Source: Streptomyces asiaticus (lineage in GTDB: Bacteria > Actinomycetota > Actinomycetes > Streptomycetales > Streptomycetaceae). From it: DNA of 64,000 nt. The stretch's first letter is position 1. Each line of letters begins with the position of its first letter. The notes under the pieces were generated by a model that saw only the letters and a list, made by a program, of their open reading frames with translations, did not search any database and was not told the origin of the DNA. A program made the translations under genes and the position numbers. This document shows, piece after piece, positions 23,421 to 32,456 of the stretch. The stretch is taken from assembly GCF_018138715.1 (NCBI RefSeq), contig NZ_JAGSHX010000006.1, forward strand, positions 3,658,001-3,722,000, given 5' to 3'.

Positions 23421-24344
23421 TCAGGCGGATGTCGAGGTTCGGAGGATGTCGGGTTCCAGGTAGATGACTCGGGCGATCGGGACTGCCTCGCGAATGCGGG
23501 CCTCCGCCGCGTCGATCGCGCGGGCGACCTCCGCGGCCGTGTCGTCGTGTTGGACCGCGATCTTGGCGGCGACCAGGAGTTCCTCGGGGCCGAGGTGGAG
23601 GGTGCGCATGTGGATCACGCTGGTGACGGTGTCGCCGTCCACGACGGCTTCGCGGATCTTGGCGACCTCCGTGGCGTCGGCCGCCTCGCCCAGCAGCAGC
23701 GACTTGGTCTCGGCCGCGAGCACCAGGGCGATCAGCACCAGCAGGATGCCGATGCAGAGGGTGCCGATGCCATCCCAGACGCCGTCGCCCGTCAGCATGG
23801 TGAGGCCGACGCCGCCGAGCGCGAGGACCAGGCCGACGAGGGCGCCGAAGTCCTCCAGGAGGACGACGGGGAGCTCGGGGGCCTTGGCGCGGCGGACGAA
23901 CTGGGACCAGCTCTGCTGGCCCCGGATCTCGTTGGACTCCTTTATGGCCGTACGGAAGGAGAAGCCCTCGGCGATGATCGCGAAGACGAGCACCCCGACC
24001 GGCCAGTACCAGTGCTCCAGCTCATGGGGGTGCTGGATCTTCTCGTAGCCCTCGTACAGCGCGAAGACACCACCGATGGTGAACAGCACGATGGAGACGA
24101 GGAAGCCGTAGATATAGCGCTCGCGGCCGTAGCCGAAGGGGTGCTCGGGGGTGGCCTCGCGCTTGGCCTTCTTCCCGCCGAGGAGCAGCAGCCCCTGGTT
24201 GCCCGAGTCGGCGATCGAGTGCACGCCTTCGGCGAGCATCGACGACGAGCCGCTGAAGGCGAACGCCACGAACTTGGCTGCGGCGATAGCCAGGTTCGCG
24301 CCCAGCGCGGCAACAATCGCCTTGGTTCCGCCTGATGCACTCAT
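23421..24344 (-). CDS. Cation diffusion facilitator family transporter
   Basis: 307 residues from the ATG at 24344 (GGAAGGGAAA upstream); an upstream in-frame ATG is less likely. Six membrane segments with MLAEGVHSIADSGNQGLLLLG carrying the HxxxD pair in helix 2, and LLEDFGALVGLVLALGGVG carrying ExxxxD-like residues in helix 5. The C-terminal soluble domain (about 220-307, LGPEELLVAAKIAVQHD) is the usual cytoplasmic sensor of the family. It should export a divalent metal such as zinc, manganese or iron in exchange for protons; which metal cannot be told. It lies 106 bp beyond the manA stop, probably with its own promoter. Confidence 0.9.
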   Translation of the reverse strand: MSASGGTKAIVAALGANLAIAAAKFVAFAFSGSSSMLAEGVHSIADSGNQGLLLLGGKKAKREATPEHPFGYGRERYIYGFLVSIVLFTIGGVFALYEGYEKIQHPHELEHWYWPVGVLVFAIIAEGFSFRTAIKESNEIRGQQSWSQFVRRAKAPELPVVLLEDFGALVGLVLALGGVGLTMLTGDGVWDGIGTLCIGILLVLIALVLAAETKSLLLGEAADATEVAKIREAVVDGDTVTSVIHMRTLHLGPEELLVAAKIAVQHDDTAAEVARAIDAAEARIREAVPIARVIYLEPDILRTSTSA

Positions 24345-24450
24345 ATGTGCCGAATTTCCCTTCCGCTTACATGGCAGCTCATGGCGGCTTTGCCAGTGCT
24401 TTACCGCCTCACGGCGGGCCATTGTTCCAGCCCCTCGAGCGGGCCGTACC

Positions 24451-25647
24451 TCAGGCGTTCACTGTGGCCCTGAACACAGTGCCATCGCCGCTCAGGGCGG
24501 TCTCCTCACCGGCCGGTACGAAGGCCGACTCCCCGCGCTTCAGCGGGAGTGCGCCGTCCGCGCCGCGCAGCGAGACCTCGCCCGAGGCGCAGAGCAGGAT
24601 CTGCGGGCCGGTCGCCGGCAGCGGGCGGGGTGCGGCGCCGTCGGCGAGGACGTGGCGGGAGAGCCGGAACTCGTCGATCGGGGTGGTGTAGAGCTCCTCG
24701 CCGGAGGGGTCCGCCTCGGGACGCAGCACGGCGGGGGCGGCGCTCTCGAAGCGGACGACGCGCAGCAGCTCGGGGACGTCCACGTGCTTGGGCGTCAGTC
24801 CGCAGCGCAGCACATTGTCGGAGTTGGCCATGATCTCGACGCCCAGGCCGTCGAGGTAGGCGTGCGGTACCCCGGCGCCGAGGTAGAGGGCCTCGCCGGG
24901 CTGGAGGGTCACGAAGTTGAGCAGCATCGCGGCGATCACACCGGGGTCGCCCGGGTAGTGCCGGGCGATGGAGGCGTACGCCGTGTACGCCGGGGCGTGC
25001 GGCCCGTCCTGCGCGCCGAGCCGCTCGGCGGCGGCGGTCGCCGTCCTTACGGTCTCCGCCATCGCCTCCGGGTCGGCCGTAAGGACGGCGGTCAGCACCT
25101 CGCGCAGGGCGTGCGACTCCGGGTGGGCGTGCAGGATGTCGACGTACGGCTTGAGCGAGTCGACCTCGAGGGCGGCCAGCAGCCCGGCCGCCTCGTTCGG
25201 GTCGCGGAAGCCGCACAGCCCGTTGAACGGCGTGAGCGCGCATATCAGCTCGGGCTTGTGGTTGGCGTCCTTGTAGTTGCGGTGCGGGGCGTCGGCCGGG
25301 ACGCCGCGCTCCTCCTCGTCCGCGAAGCCCTCCTTGGCCTGCGCGAGGTCCGGGTGGACCTGGAGCGACAGCGGCGAGGCGGCGGCCAGCACCTTCAGCA
25401 GGAACGGCAGCCGGGGCCCGAAGAGGCTTACGGCGTCCGCGCCGAGCTCGCCCTCGGGGTCCGCGGCGATCACCTCGGAGAGCGCGACGGAGCCCGCGCC
25501 CCGGTCGACCCGGGACGGCGCCCCCGGGTGCGCCCCCATCCACATCTCGGCCTGCGGCTCCCCGGTCGGCCGGACACCCAGCAGCTCCGGGATGGCGGTG
25601 GTGGAGCCCCAGGCGTAGGGGCGCACGGTGTTGACGAGGCGGTCCAT
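24451..25647 (-). CDS. manA: Mannose-6-phosphate isomerase, type I
   Basis: 398 residues from the ATG at 25647. It interconverts fructose 6-phosphate and mannose 6-phosphate and opens the GDP-mannose pathway completed here by manB and manC. Class I marks: YAWGS near the N terminus, AEMWMGAHPGAPS, LSLQVHPDLAQA and DANHKPELICAL holding zinc ligands, and GVPHAYLDGLGVEIMANSDN in the C-terminal half. The gene follows the SIS protein gene in the same direction with a 141-bp gap that contains several short CCTTACGG/CGTACGG pieces. Position and content match the conserved actinobacterial mannose cluster. Confidence 0.95.
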   Translation of the reverse strand: MDRLVNTVRPYAWGSTTAIPELLGVRPTGEPQAEMWMGAHPGAPSRVDRGAGSVALSEVIAADPEGELGADAVSLFGPRLPFLLKVLAAASPLSLQVHPDLAQAKEGFADEEERGVPADAPHRNYKDANHKPELICALTPFNGLCGFRDPNEAAGLLAALEVDSLKPYVDILHAHPESHALREVLTAVLTADPEAMAETVRTATAAAERLGAQDGPHAPAYTAYASIARHYPGDPGVIAAMLLNFVTLQPGEALYLGAGVPHAYLDGLGVEIMANSDNVLRCGLTPKHVDVPELLRVVRFESAAPAVLRPEADPSGEELYTTPIDEFRLSRHVLADGAAPRPLPATGPQILLCASGEVSLRGADGALPLKRGESAFVPAGEETALSGDGTVFRATVNA

Positions 25648-25788
25648 GCGGTGCGGTTCCTGACTGTGCAGTGAAGGACGTGGGGCGGGTGGTGCGTGCC
25701 TTACGGCCTTGAGCACGGCCTTACAGCTTTGAGTACGGCCTTACGGTCGTACGGTCGTGCTCAGGTCTGCTCAAGGTCTATGACGGCC

Positions 25789-27126
25789 TCAAGTTCTATC
25801 CGGCGAAGCGAGCGCGAGGTAAACGGCGGCGAAATCCGTGATGGCGAGAAGTTCCGCGGCGCTCTCCAGTGGGGTGCCCTCGGCAGGTTCCAGCTCGCTG
25901 AACGCGGTCTCGTGCGCCAGCGCGAGCTCCCGGGCGGTCGGCACGGCCGAGATGGGGCCCACCGGCTCGTCGTGGAGCAGCACGATCCGGGCGCGGAGCG
26001 CCTCGGGCTCCTCCACCCGGTCGCGGAAGAAGTCGTCCGGGTCGGCCCCGCCCGCGAACGCCCCGGTCAGCAGCGCGCCATGTGCCGCGAGCGCCCCTGG
26101 GAGCTCGGCGACGAGCGCGGGGCGCCCGGCGAGCGCCGCGAGCAGCTCTGAGAAGCGCCGTCCGGTCGCGGCCGCGACCGGGCCCTCGGTCCACAGCAGC
26201 GGAAGCGCCCCGGCGAGCTCGGCCGCGAGCGTCTTGGCGGGGTTGGTGTAGGTGGCGATGGCCGGGCCGCAGCGCTCGGCGACCTGGTCGAGCCGGTCGG
26301 CGACCTGCTGGAGCGCGGTGGGCGGCGCGGACACCAGGCCGATCCGGTCGACCAGCAGGAGCAGCGGGGTGAGCAGGGCCCACAGCGTGCCGGGCAGCGC
26401 GGGGCCGGTCATCTCGTCGGGGGCGGTGCCGGGCGGCTCGACGGGCTGCGGGACGGAAGGCGTCCCGTACGGGGCGGGGGCGTCGCCCAGGGCGCCCTCG
26501 GCGAGGGCGGCGTCCTCGGTGCCGGGCGCGCCGGGCGCGTGCGGCTCCCCGCGGTACGGGTCGGTGCCGTACCCACCGGGGCCGTACCCGCCGGTGGCGT
26601 ACCCGCCTGTGGCATACGGAGCCGAGCCGTACGGCGCCGTGGCCAGCGGCACCATCAGGCCGCGGGCCTGGGCGACCGCGTCGGCCAGCGGGGACTGGGC
26701 GGGGGCCACCGAGACGATCGCGCAGCCGCGGCGGTACGCCTGCTCGACCAGGCGCGGAAGGCCCGGTTCCGTGCCCTCAGGGGTCGCGACGACCAGCAGG
26801 TCCAGCGGGCCCGCCCAGCCGGGCAGCGTCCAGCGCAGGGCGCCCGGCGCGGGGGCCACGCCGGTGGGCGCGATCAGGCTGACCGGACAGTTGCCCCCGC
26901 TGAGCGCGCCGAGGAGGTCGGCGGTGCAGCTTCCGGCCGCCCCCGGGCCCGCGACCATGACGGCGCGCGGGCGCCCGTCCGGCTTGAGGTCGCCTATCCC
27001 GGCCTCGGCGGCGTGCCGGGCGGCGGTACGGACGCGGGCGCCGGCCTCGGCCGCTCCGCGCAGCAGCCCGCGGGTATCGGCGCGGGCGAGGGCCTCGGGG
27101 GCGTCGAGGAGGGATTCGTCGAGCAT
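25789..27126 (-). CDS. SIS-domain protein (TobH-like, PGI/PMI family)
   Basis: 445 residues from the ATG at 27126. The frame stays open far upstream, but that part is low-complexity and overlaps the Trm112 gene, so it was left out. Two Rossmann-like SIS halves are visible: MVAGPGAAGSCTADLLGAL (about 55-75) with sugar-phosphate binding character, and a second half from about 235. Between them a Tyr/Gly/Pro/Ala-rich stretch (SAPYATGGYATGGYGPGGYG) is inserted. Relatives are annotated as phosphomannose isomerase-like or TobH and are always found between manA and manB. No catalytic function is established from the sequence. It likely acts in mannose metabolism. Confidence 0.8.
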   Translation of the reverse strand: MLDESLLDAPEALARADTRGLLRGAAEAGARVRTAARHAAEAGIGDLKPDGRPRAVMVAGPGAAGSCTADLLGALSGGNCPVSLIAPTGVAPAPGALRWTLPGWAGPLDLLVVATPEGTEPGLPRLVEQAYRRGCAIVSVAPAQSPLADAVAQARGLMVPLATAPYGSAPYATGGYATGGYGPGGYGTDPYRGEPHAPGAPGTEDAALAEGALGDAPAPYGTPSVPQPVEPPGTAPDEMTGPALPGTLWALLTPLLLLVDRIGLVSAPPTALQQVADRLDQVAERCGPAIATYTNPAKTLAAELAGALPLLWTEGPVAAATGRRFSELLAALAGRPALVAELPGALAAHGALLTGAFAGGADPDDFFRDRVEEPEALRARIVLLHDEPVGPISAVPTARELALAHETAFSELEPAEGTPLESAAELLAITDFAAVYLALASPDRT

Positions 27127-27229
27127 CGTGCTTCGGCCTCCGATCGCCGTGGCGGGCGGTACGCGTGGGATCGCGCGGGGCTTACGCGTGGGACCGCGCG
27201 GGGCTGGGCCCCGGCGGCGGGCCGCCGGG

Positions 27230-27412
27230 TCAGGCCGGGCGGCGCGCCTCGTCGACGAGCAGCACGGGGATTCCGTCCCGCACGGGGTACGCGAGACCGC
27301 ACCCCTCGCCCGTGCACACCAGCTCGAGGGTCTCCGGGGACTGCTCCTCGCGCAGCGGGGCGTGGCACGCCGGGCAGGCGAGGATCTCCAGAAGACCGGC
27401 TTCGAGCGGCAT
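27230..27412 (-). CDS. Trm112-family zinc-ribbon protein
   Basis: 60 residues, ATG at 27412. Four cysteines in two pairs (CPAC, Cys13 and Cys16; CTGEGC, Cys33 and Cys38) form a zinc ribbon, followed by [15 protein letters not shown], the family signature. Trm112 proteins activate methyltransferases in eukaryotes and archaea; the role of the bacterial versions is unclear. It lies 103 bases upstream of the SIS protein gene in the same direction and is regularly found in this neighbourhood. Confidence 0.9.
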   Translation of the reverse strand: MPLEAGLLEILACPACHAPLREEQSPETLELVCTGEGCGLAYPVRDGIPVLLVDEARRPA

Positions 27413-27584
27413 GAGGTCGTCCCTTCGGGTATGCGTCCAGCCGGACATCGGTCCGGCGAGGTCAGCGTACCGCCGGGCGGGCCCGGGGCGCGGCCGGTGT
27501 GCCCCGGAGCCCGGGGACGGGCGGCCCGCGTACGCCGGAGCGGCGGGGACGTCCCGGGGACGCCCTGGGGCTCCGGTAGCGGTG

Positions 27585-28115
27585 TGGGTCCCGCGCGCGG
27601 GCCTCCGTACGGACGCGGGGGCCTCCGCAAGGGCGCGCGGTGCGGGAGCCGCACCGATGGCCGTAAGCGCCGCGGGGGCGCTGCGGACCTCCTGCGGGCC
27701 CGTAGGACGCGGATCGGCCGCAGAGGCCGCACACGGATCTCCACAAGGACGCCGTGAACCTCCCACAGGCCCCCGTAAGAGGCGTAGGGGCGCAGAGGGC
27801 GCGCACGGACACCTCGTAGGACCTGCGGACCTCCCTGTAAAGCCGCGGACGGCGCACCCGGTCCAGCCCCGCGACCCGACGGGCCCGGAGGCGAGCGCGG
27901 CCAGGGCGCGAGGCCGGGTGCGCCCCTGAGGAGGCGGACGGCTGCGCGCGGCCCCCCGTAAGGACATCGCGGACCCCTATGGACGCTGCGGCCGCCCCCT
28001 GCGTAGCCCTTACGGCCGCGCGGACAGCCGTAAGGGCGCGCGGGCCTCCGTACGGGGCCATCCGCCTCCCTTAGGAGTCGGATGGGCCCGCGCCGACATC
28101 CGTAAGGGCTGCGGG
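27585..28115. repeat. Degenerate CCGTAAGG repeat array
   Basis: The 930-bp gap 27413-28342 has no credible gene. From about 27585 to 28115 a degenerate unit near CTCCGTAAGGRCGCGCGGRC recurs about fifteen times at roughly 25-50-bp intervals. Examples are CTCCGTACGGACGC (27605), GGCCGTAAGCGCCGC (27660), CCCCGTAAGAGGCG (27772), CCCCGTAAGGACAT (27955), AGCCGTAAGGGCGC (28028) and TCCGTAAGGGCTGC (28100). Frames through it encode only repetitive Pro/Tyr/Gly/Arg peptides. Confidence 0.6.
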
Positions 28116-28253
28116 GGGGTCCGGCGGATCTTTCCCCGACTCCGCCCCTTCCCACAGCGCCGATATGCGGCTCCGCCGCGTGGCAGGGGCTTCGCCCCTG
28201 GACCCCGGGGCCGACGAGCCGACCGTCGGCCGCGGTCAGCCCGCCGGTCAGGA

Positions 28254-28301
28254 CGCCCCTTCCCTCACCTGGGACGGGAGTCCCAGGTGAGGGAAGGGGC
28301 G
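28254..28301 (-). terminator. 22-bp perfect hairpin after manB
   Basis: Arms 28254-28275 and 28280-28301 are exact complements (outer part CGCCCCTTCCCTCACC), with a 4-base GGGA loop. It sits 41 bases past the manB stop on the minus strand. Confidence 0.8.
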
Positions 28302-28342
28302 GGGAACAGCCCGCCGCAGACGTCAGGATCCGTCGGGCACCC

Positions 28343-29701
28343 CTAGGCGCGGACGATGGAGAGGACCTCGTCGCGGACCTCGGCTGCCGTCTCCTCGTCC
28401 CTGGCCTCGACGTTCAGGCGGAGGAGCGGCTCGGTGTTGGAGGGGCGGAGGTTGAACCACCAGTTGGGGGTGGTGACCGTAAGGCCGTCGAGTTCGTCGA
28501 GTTCGGCGCCCTCGCGGCGCTCGTACGCCGCCTTGACGGCCTCCATGCGCCCGGCCTGGTCGTCGACGGTGCTGTTGATCTCGCCGGAGGCCGCGTACCG
28601 GTCGTACTGGGCGACCAGGTCCGACAGCGGGCCCTTCTGGCCGCCGAGTGCGGCCAGGACGTGCAGGGCGGCCAGCATGCCGGTGTCGGCGTTCCAGAAG
28701 TCGCGGAAGTAGTAGTGCGCGGAGTGCTCGCCGCCGAAGATCGCGCCGGAGCGGGCCATCTCGGCCTTGATGAAGGAGTGGCCCACGCGGGTGCGGACGG
28801 GGGTGCCGCCGTTCTCCTTGACGACCTCGGGGACCGACCAGGAGGTGATGCAGTTGTGGATGACCGTGCCGCCCGGGTGCTTGGCCAGCTCGCGGGAGGC
28901 GACCAGGGCGGTGATGGCGGAGGGGGACACCGGCTCGCCGCTCCCGTCCACGACGAAGCAGCGGTCGGCGTCGCCGTCGAAGGCGAGCCCGATGTCGGCG
29001 CCGGTCTCCCGGACCCGGGCCTGAAGATCGACGATGTTCTTGGGGTCGAGGGGGTTGGCCTCGTGGTTGGGGAAGGTGCCGTCCAGCTCGAAGTAGAGGG
29101 CGTCGAGCTCGAGCGGGAGGCCCTCGAAGACGGTCGGGACGGTGTGGCCGCCCATGCCGTTGCCCGCGTCCACGACGACCTTCAGCGGCCGGATGGCGGT
29201 CAGGTCCACCAGCGAGCGCAGATGGGCGGCGTAGTCGTCGAGGACGTCACGCTGGGTGATGGTGCCGGCCTCGGCGGCGGGCTCGGGCGCGCCGCCCTCC
29301 GCCCATCCCTCGACCAGGTCGCGGATCTCGGCGAGCCCGCTGTCCTGGCCGATGGGGGCGGCGCCCGCGCGGCACATCTTGATGCCGTTGTACCGCGCGG
29401 GGTTGTGGCTGGCGGTGAACATCGCGCCGGGCAGGTCGAGATAACCGCTCGCGAAGTAGAGCTGATCGGTCGAGCACAGTCCGATCTCGGTCACATCCAC
29501 CCCGAGCGAGGCGGCGCCGCGCGCGAAGGCCCGCGCCAGACCGGGCGAGGAGGGGCGCATGTCATGGCCGACGACGATCGCGTCCGCGTCGGTCACCCGG
29601 GCGAAGGCGGCGCCGAAGAGTTCGGCGAGCGACTCGTCCCACTGGTCCGGGACCACACCGCGCACGTCGTAAGCCTTCACGATCTGCGACAAGTCGGGCA
29701 C
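28343..29701 (-). CDS. manB: Phosphomannomutase/phosphoglucomutase
   Basis: 452 residues from GTG at 29701, chosen because AGAAGGGG lies 6 bases upstream; the TTG at 29707 is too close to it. It moves phosphate between C6 and C1 of mannose (or glucose), feeding GDP-mannose synthesis. Family marks: VVGHDMRPSSPG, the phospho-serine loop FTASHNP with Ser98, the metal loop FDGDADRC, and the C-terminal LRPSNTEPLLRLN that binds the sugar phosphate. It is the third gene of the manA-SIS-manB cluster on the minus strand and ends in a strong hairpin. Confidence 0.95.
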   Translation of the reverse strand: MPDLSQIVKAYDVRGVVPDQWDESLAELFGAAFARVTDADAIVVGHDMRPSSPGLARAFARGAASLGVDVTEIGLCSTDQLYFASGYLDLPGAMFTASHNPARYNGIKMCRAGAAPIGQDSGLAEIRDLVEGWAEGGAPEPAAEAGTITQRDVLDDYAAHLRSLVDLTAIRPLKVVVDAGNGMGGHTVPTVFEGLPLELDALYFELDGTFPNHEANPLDPKNIVDLQARVRETGADIGLAFDGDADRCFVVDGSGEPVSPSAITALVASRELAKHPGGTVIHNCITSWSVPEVVKENGGTPVRTRVGHSFIKAEMARSGAIFGGEHSAHYYFRDFWNADTGMLAALHVLAALGGQKGPLSDLVAQYDRYAASGEINSTVDDQAGRMEAVKAAYERREGAELDELDGLTVTTPNWWFNLRPSNTEPLLRLNVEARDEETAAEVRDEVLSIVRA

Positions 29702-29878
29702 AGCCAACCCCTTCTGGAGGTCCTGGTGGAGATGTCTCTACGGACGTCTCCGCGTACGTCCCATGCGGAGTACGTTCCCGCGGAGTACGTCCCTGCGGAC
29801 CTCAAAACCTACCCGCAGGACCTGGGCCGGAACTGTGAGCCCCGTCGCGCGGCGTGCTACCAGCCATCCCGGACAGGG

Positions 29879-31495
29879 TCACGGCAGCATCCAGCTCAGC
29901 AGGAACGACGACTGCGCGACGACGATCAGGCACATCACCAGCAGCAGCGCGAGGCTCCACGGCAGCACCTTACGGAGCAGATCACCCTCGCGCCCCTTCA
30001 GCCCGACCGCCGCGCACGCGATGGTGAGGTTCTGCGGGGAGATCATCTTGCCGAGCACCCCGCCCGAGCTGTTGGCGGCGGCCAGCAGATCCGGGGACAG
30101 CCCGGACTCGCGGGCGGCGGTCACCTGGAGGGCGCCGAAGAGGGCGTTCGCGGAGGTGTCCGAGCCGGAGACGGCGACGCCGAACCAGCCGAGCACCGGG
30201 GAGAGGAAGGCCAGCCCGGCCCCTGCGGCGGCGACGAAGTGACCGATGGTGGCGGCCTGCCCGGAGAGATTCATGACATAGGCGAGCGCGAGCACCGAGG
30301 TGACCGTAAGGATCGCATGACGCAGTTCGCGCACCGTGGCCGCCCACTCCCGCAGGGCGTCGCCCGCGGTGACCTTCAGCACGGCGGCGGTGGCCACCCC
30401 GGCCACCAGCACCAGGGTGCCGCCGGTGGCGATCAGCGGCATCGAGAAGACATTGGCGCCCACCGCCTTTCCAGCGGGGTCGGCGACGTCCAGGAAGGGC
30501 CAGTCGAAGGTGCGGGTGGCCTTGGCCAGGAGGTCCTTGACCGGGCCGATCTGGGCGACGGAGAAGATCGCGACGATGAGCGCGTACGGGGCGTAGGCGC
30601 GCACCACCTCCCGGCGCGGGTCCTCGCGGTCCAGGTCGTCGCTGCGTACGCCGGTGAGCACGGCGGCGCGCACCGGCTCCTCGGCCGGGCGCCGGGCGGC
30701 GGGCACGGCCATCAGCACGGCCGCGCCGACCAGTGCCGCCGCGATGTCGGCGAGCTGGACGGAGAGGTAGTTGGAGACGGTGAACTGGGCGATGGCGAAG
30801 GCGACCCCACAGGCGAGCGCGGGCGCCCAGGTCTCGCGCAGCCCGCGCCGTCCGTCGACGAGCACGACCAGCAGCAGCGGGACGACGAGGGCGAGCAGCG
30901 GGGTCTGGCGGCCCACGACGGAGGCCACGGAGTCCAGCGGCAGCCCGGTGACCTGAGCGAGCGTCACCACCGGGGTGGCCATGGCACCGAAGGCGACCGG
31001 CGCGGTGTTGGCGACGAGCGCGACGACGGCGGCGCGCACCGGGTCGAAGCCGAGCGCCACGAGCATGACCGAGCAGATCGCCACCGGTGCGCCGAACCCG
31101 GCGAGCGCCTCCAGGAGCGCGCCGAAGCAGAAGGCGATGACGAGGGCCTGGACGCGGGGGTCGTCCGAGAGCCGGCCGAAGGAGCGGCGCAGCACGTCGA
31201 AATGGTCGGTGCGGACGGTCATCCGGTACACCCACAGGGCGTTGACGACGATCCACAGGATGGGGAAGAGGCCGAAGAGCGCCCCTTGGGCGGCGCTGGA
31301 GACGGCCTGGCCGACGGGCATCCCGTACGGGAGGCAGGCGACGAGGGCGGCGACGACGAGCCCTATGGGGCCCGCGTAGTGGGCGCGCATCCGCACCCCG
31401 CCGAGCAGAACGAGGACGGTGACGAGGGGAAGGGCGGCGACGAGGGCGGACAGGGAGAGTGAATCGGCGACGGGGTCCAACTGCTGCACGAACAC
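29879..31495 (-). CDS. lldP: L-lactate permease (LctP family)
   Basis: 538 residues from GTG at 31495, with GGGAGG 5 bases upstream. About 12-14 hydrophobic segments run through the whole length, starting LVAALPLVTVLVLLGG and ending LALLLVMCLIVVAQ. Family marks include LEALAGFGAPVAICSVMLVA and the late SGSDTSANALFGALQ and NSSGGVLGKMISPQNL. It should import lactate or glycolate with protons. No lactate dehydrogenase gene is near. The gap to manB (171 bp) has short GCGGAGTACGTYCC direct repeats (29760-29805). Confidence 0.93.
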   Translation of the reverse strand: MFVQQLDPVADSLSLSALVAALPLVTVLVLLGGVRMRAHYAGPIGLVVAALVACLPYGMPVGQAVSSAAQGALFGLFPILWIVVNALWVYRMTVRTDHFDVLRRSFGRLSDDPRVQALVIAFCFGALLEALAGFGAPVAICSVMLVALGFDPVRAAVVALVANTAPVAFGAMATPVVTLAQVTGLPLDSVASVVGRQTPLLALVVPLLLVVLVDGRRGLRETWAPALACGVAFAIAQFTVSNYLSVQLADIAAALVGAAVLMAVPAARRPAEEPVRAAVLTGVRSDDLDREDPRREVVRAYAPYALIVAIFSVAQIGPVKDLLAKATRTFDWPFLDVADPAGKAVGANVFSMPLIATGGTLVLVAGVATAAVLKVTAGDALREWAATVRELRHAILTVTSVLALAYVMNLSGQAATIGHFVAAAGAGLAFLSPVLGWFGVAVSGSDTSANALFGALQVTAARESGLSPDLLAAANSSGGVLGKMISPQNLTIACAAVGLKGREGDLLRKVLPWSLALLLVMCLIVVAQSSFLLSWMLP

Positions 31496-31738
31496 ACAGG
31501 CCTCCCGGTATGGGCCATCCCTGGAAGGTCACATCCGTGATGCGGAAACGGAGGACCCTGGGGTGCACGCATGGTCGTGTCCGCGCCAAGTCTCAGTCAA
31601 TGCTCCGTCAGCAAGTGATCCCGGGGAACGCCGCGGAATGCGGCGGAACGAGGGAAGACCGCGTAACGCGGGAAGATCGCGGAGAAAGCGGGGCAGGGTA
31701 CGCGCGAAGGTCGCGGGAGATCGCCGGAGCGAAGCCGA

Positions 31739-32188
31739 TCAGGACTCGGGTGACCGCAGGACTCGCAGATGGCCGCGGCGCGCGACCTCACGCGGGTCGC
31801 CCTCCCGGCCGCCCTGACCGCTCCCGGAGCCGCCGGAACCGGCCGCCGCCCCCGCCGCGCGCTCATGCGGGCGTGCGGCCTCGCGGACCGCGTTGGCCAG
31901 CGCCTCCAGATCGTCACCGCTGGGCCGGGGCGGACCGCTGTCGACGGCGAGCCGGACGACCTCCCAGCCGCGCGGGGCGGTGAGCCGCTCGGAGTGCTCC
32001 GAGCACAGGTCGTAGCAGTGGGGCTCGGCGTAGGTGGCGAGCGGCCCGAGAACGGCGGTCGAATCCGCATAGACGTACGTCAGCGTCGCGACGGCGGGGC
32101 GGCCGCAGGCGGTGCGCGAACAGCGACGTACAGGGCTCACGACGTTGGACGGTACCGCACTCTTGAGCGGGCCGCGACGACTCTCCAC
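31739..32188 (-). CDS. DUF3499 family protein
   Basis: 149 residues from GTG at 32188, with CGGAG seven bases upstream; longer starts at 32290 lack a ribosome binding site. The conserved core is RRCSRTACGRPAVATLTYVY, then LGPLATYAEPHCYDLCSEH. It has two Cys pairs (CSRTAC and CYDLC) that probably hold a zinc or iron. The rest of the C-terminal tail is Gly/Arg-rich and variable. Function unknown, but the gene is regularly next to the metallopeptidase and whiB genes in actinobacteria. It is divergent from the metallopeptidase. Confidence 0.85.
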   Translation of the reverse strand: MESRRGPLKSAVPSNVVSPVRRCSRTACGRPAVATLTYVYADSTAVLGPLATYAEPHCYDLCSEHSERLTAPRGWEVVRLAVDSGPPRPSGDDLEALANAVREAARPHERAAGAAAGSGGSGSGQGGREGDPREVARRGHLRVLRSPES

Positions 32189-32456
32189 CAGCTCACTCCG
32201 CCGTGTCGTCCCGGTTCGCACCGTGCACCCGAAACGTGAACTTACTGGTTGACCAGCGTGGACCGCCGACGCGGCCAGAACCGCCGACAACGAATCCGGT
32301 CAGCACTCGAACCGAGAGGGATCATCCTGGGCCAGGGAAGCGACTCAAGAGACGTCCGTTTTTGGACCCAAGCATGGCTGGAATGGTCATTTGGCGACAT
32401 CCGGCACGGCTGTCCGGTAAGCGCATGAGCGTGGGTCGGCGACGGCTACCCTCGGA

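Noticed and set aside
27127..28155. Upstream extension of the SIS protein frame
   Set aside because: The extension overlaps the Trm112 gene and consists of repeat-derived Pro/Tyr/Gly peptides; the ATG at 27126 precedes the conserved fold.
28661..31462. Frame of over 900 codons across manB and the lactate permease on the plus strand
   Set aside because: Both genes on the minus strand are certain, and this frame has no fold or motif.
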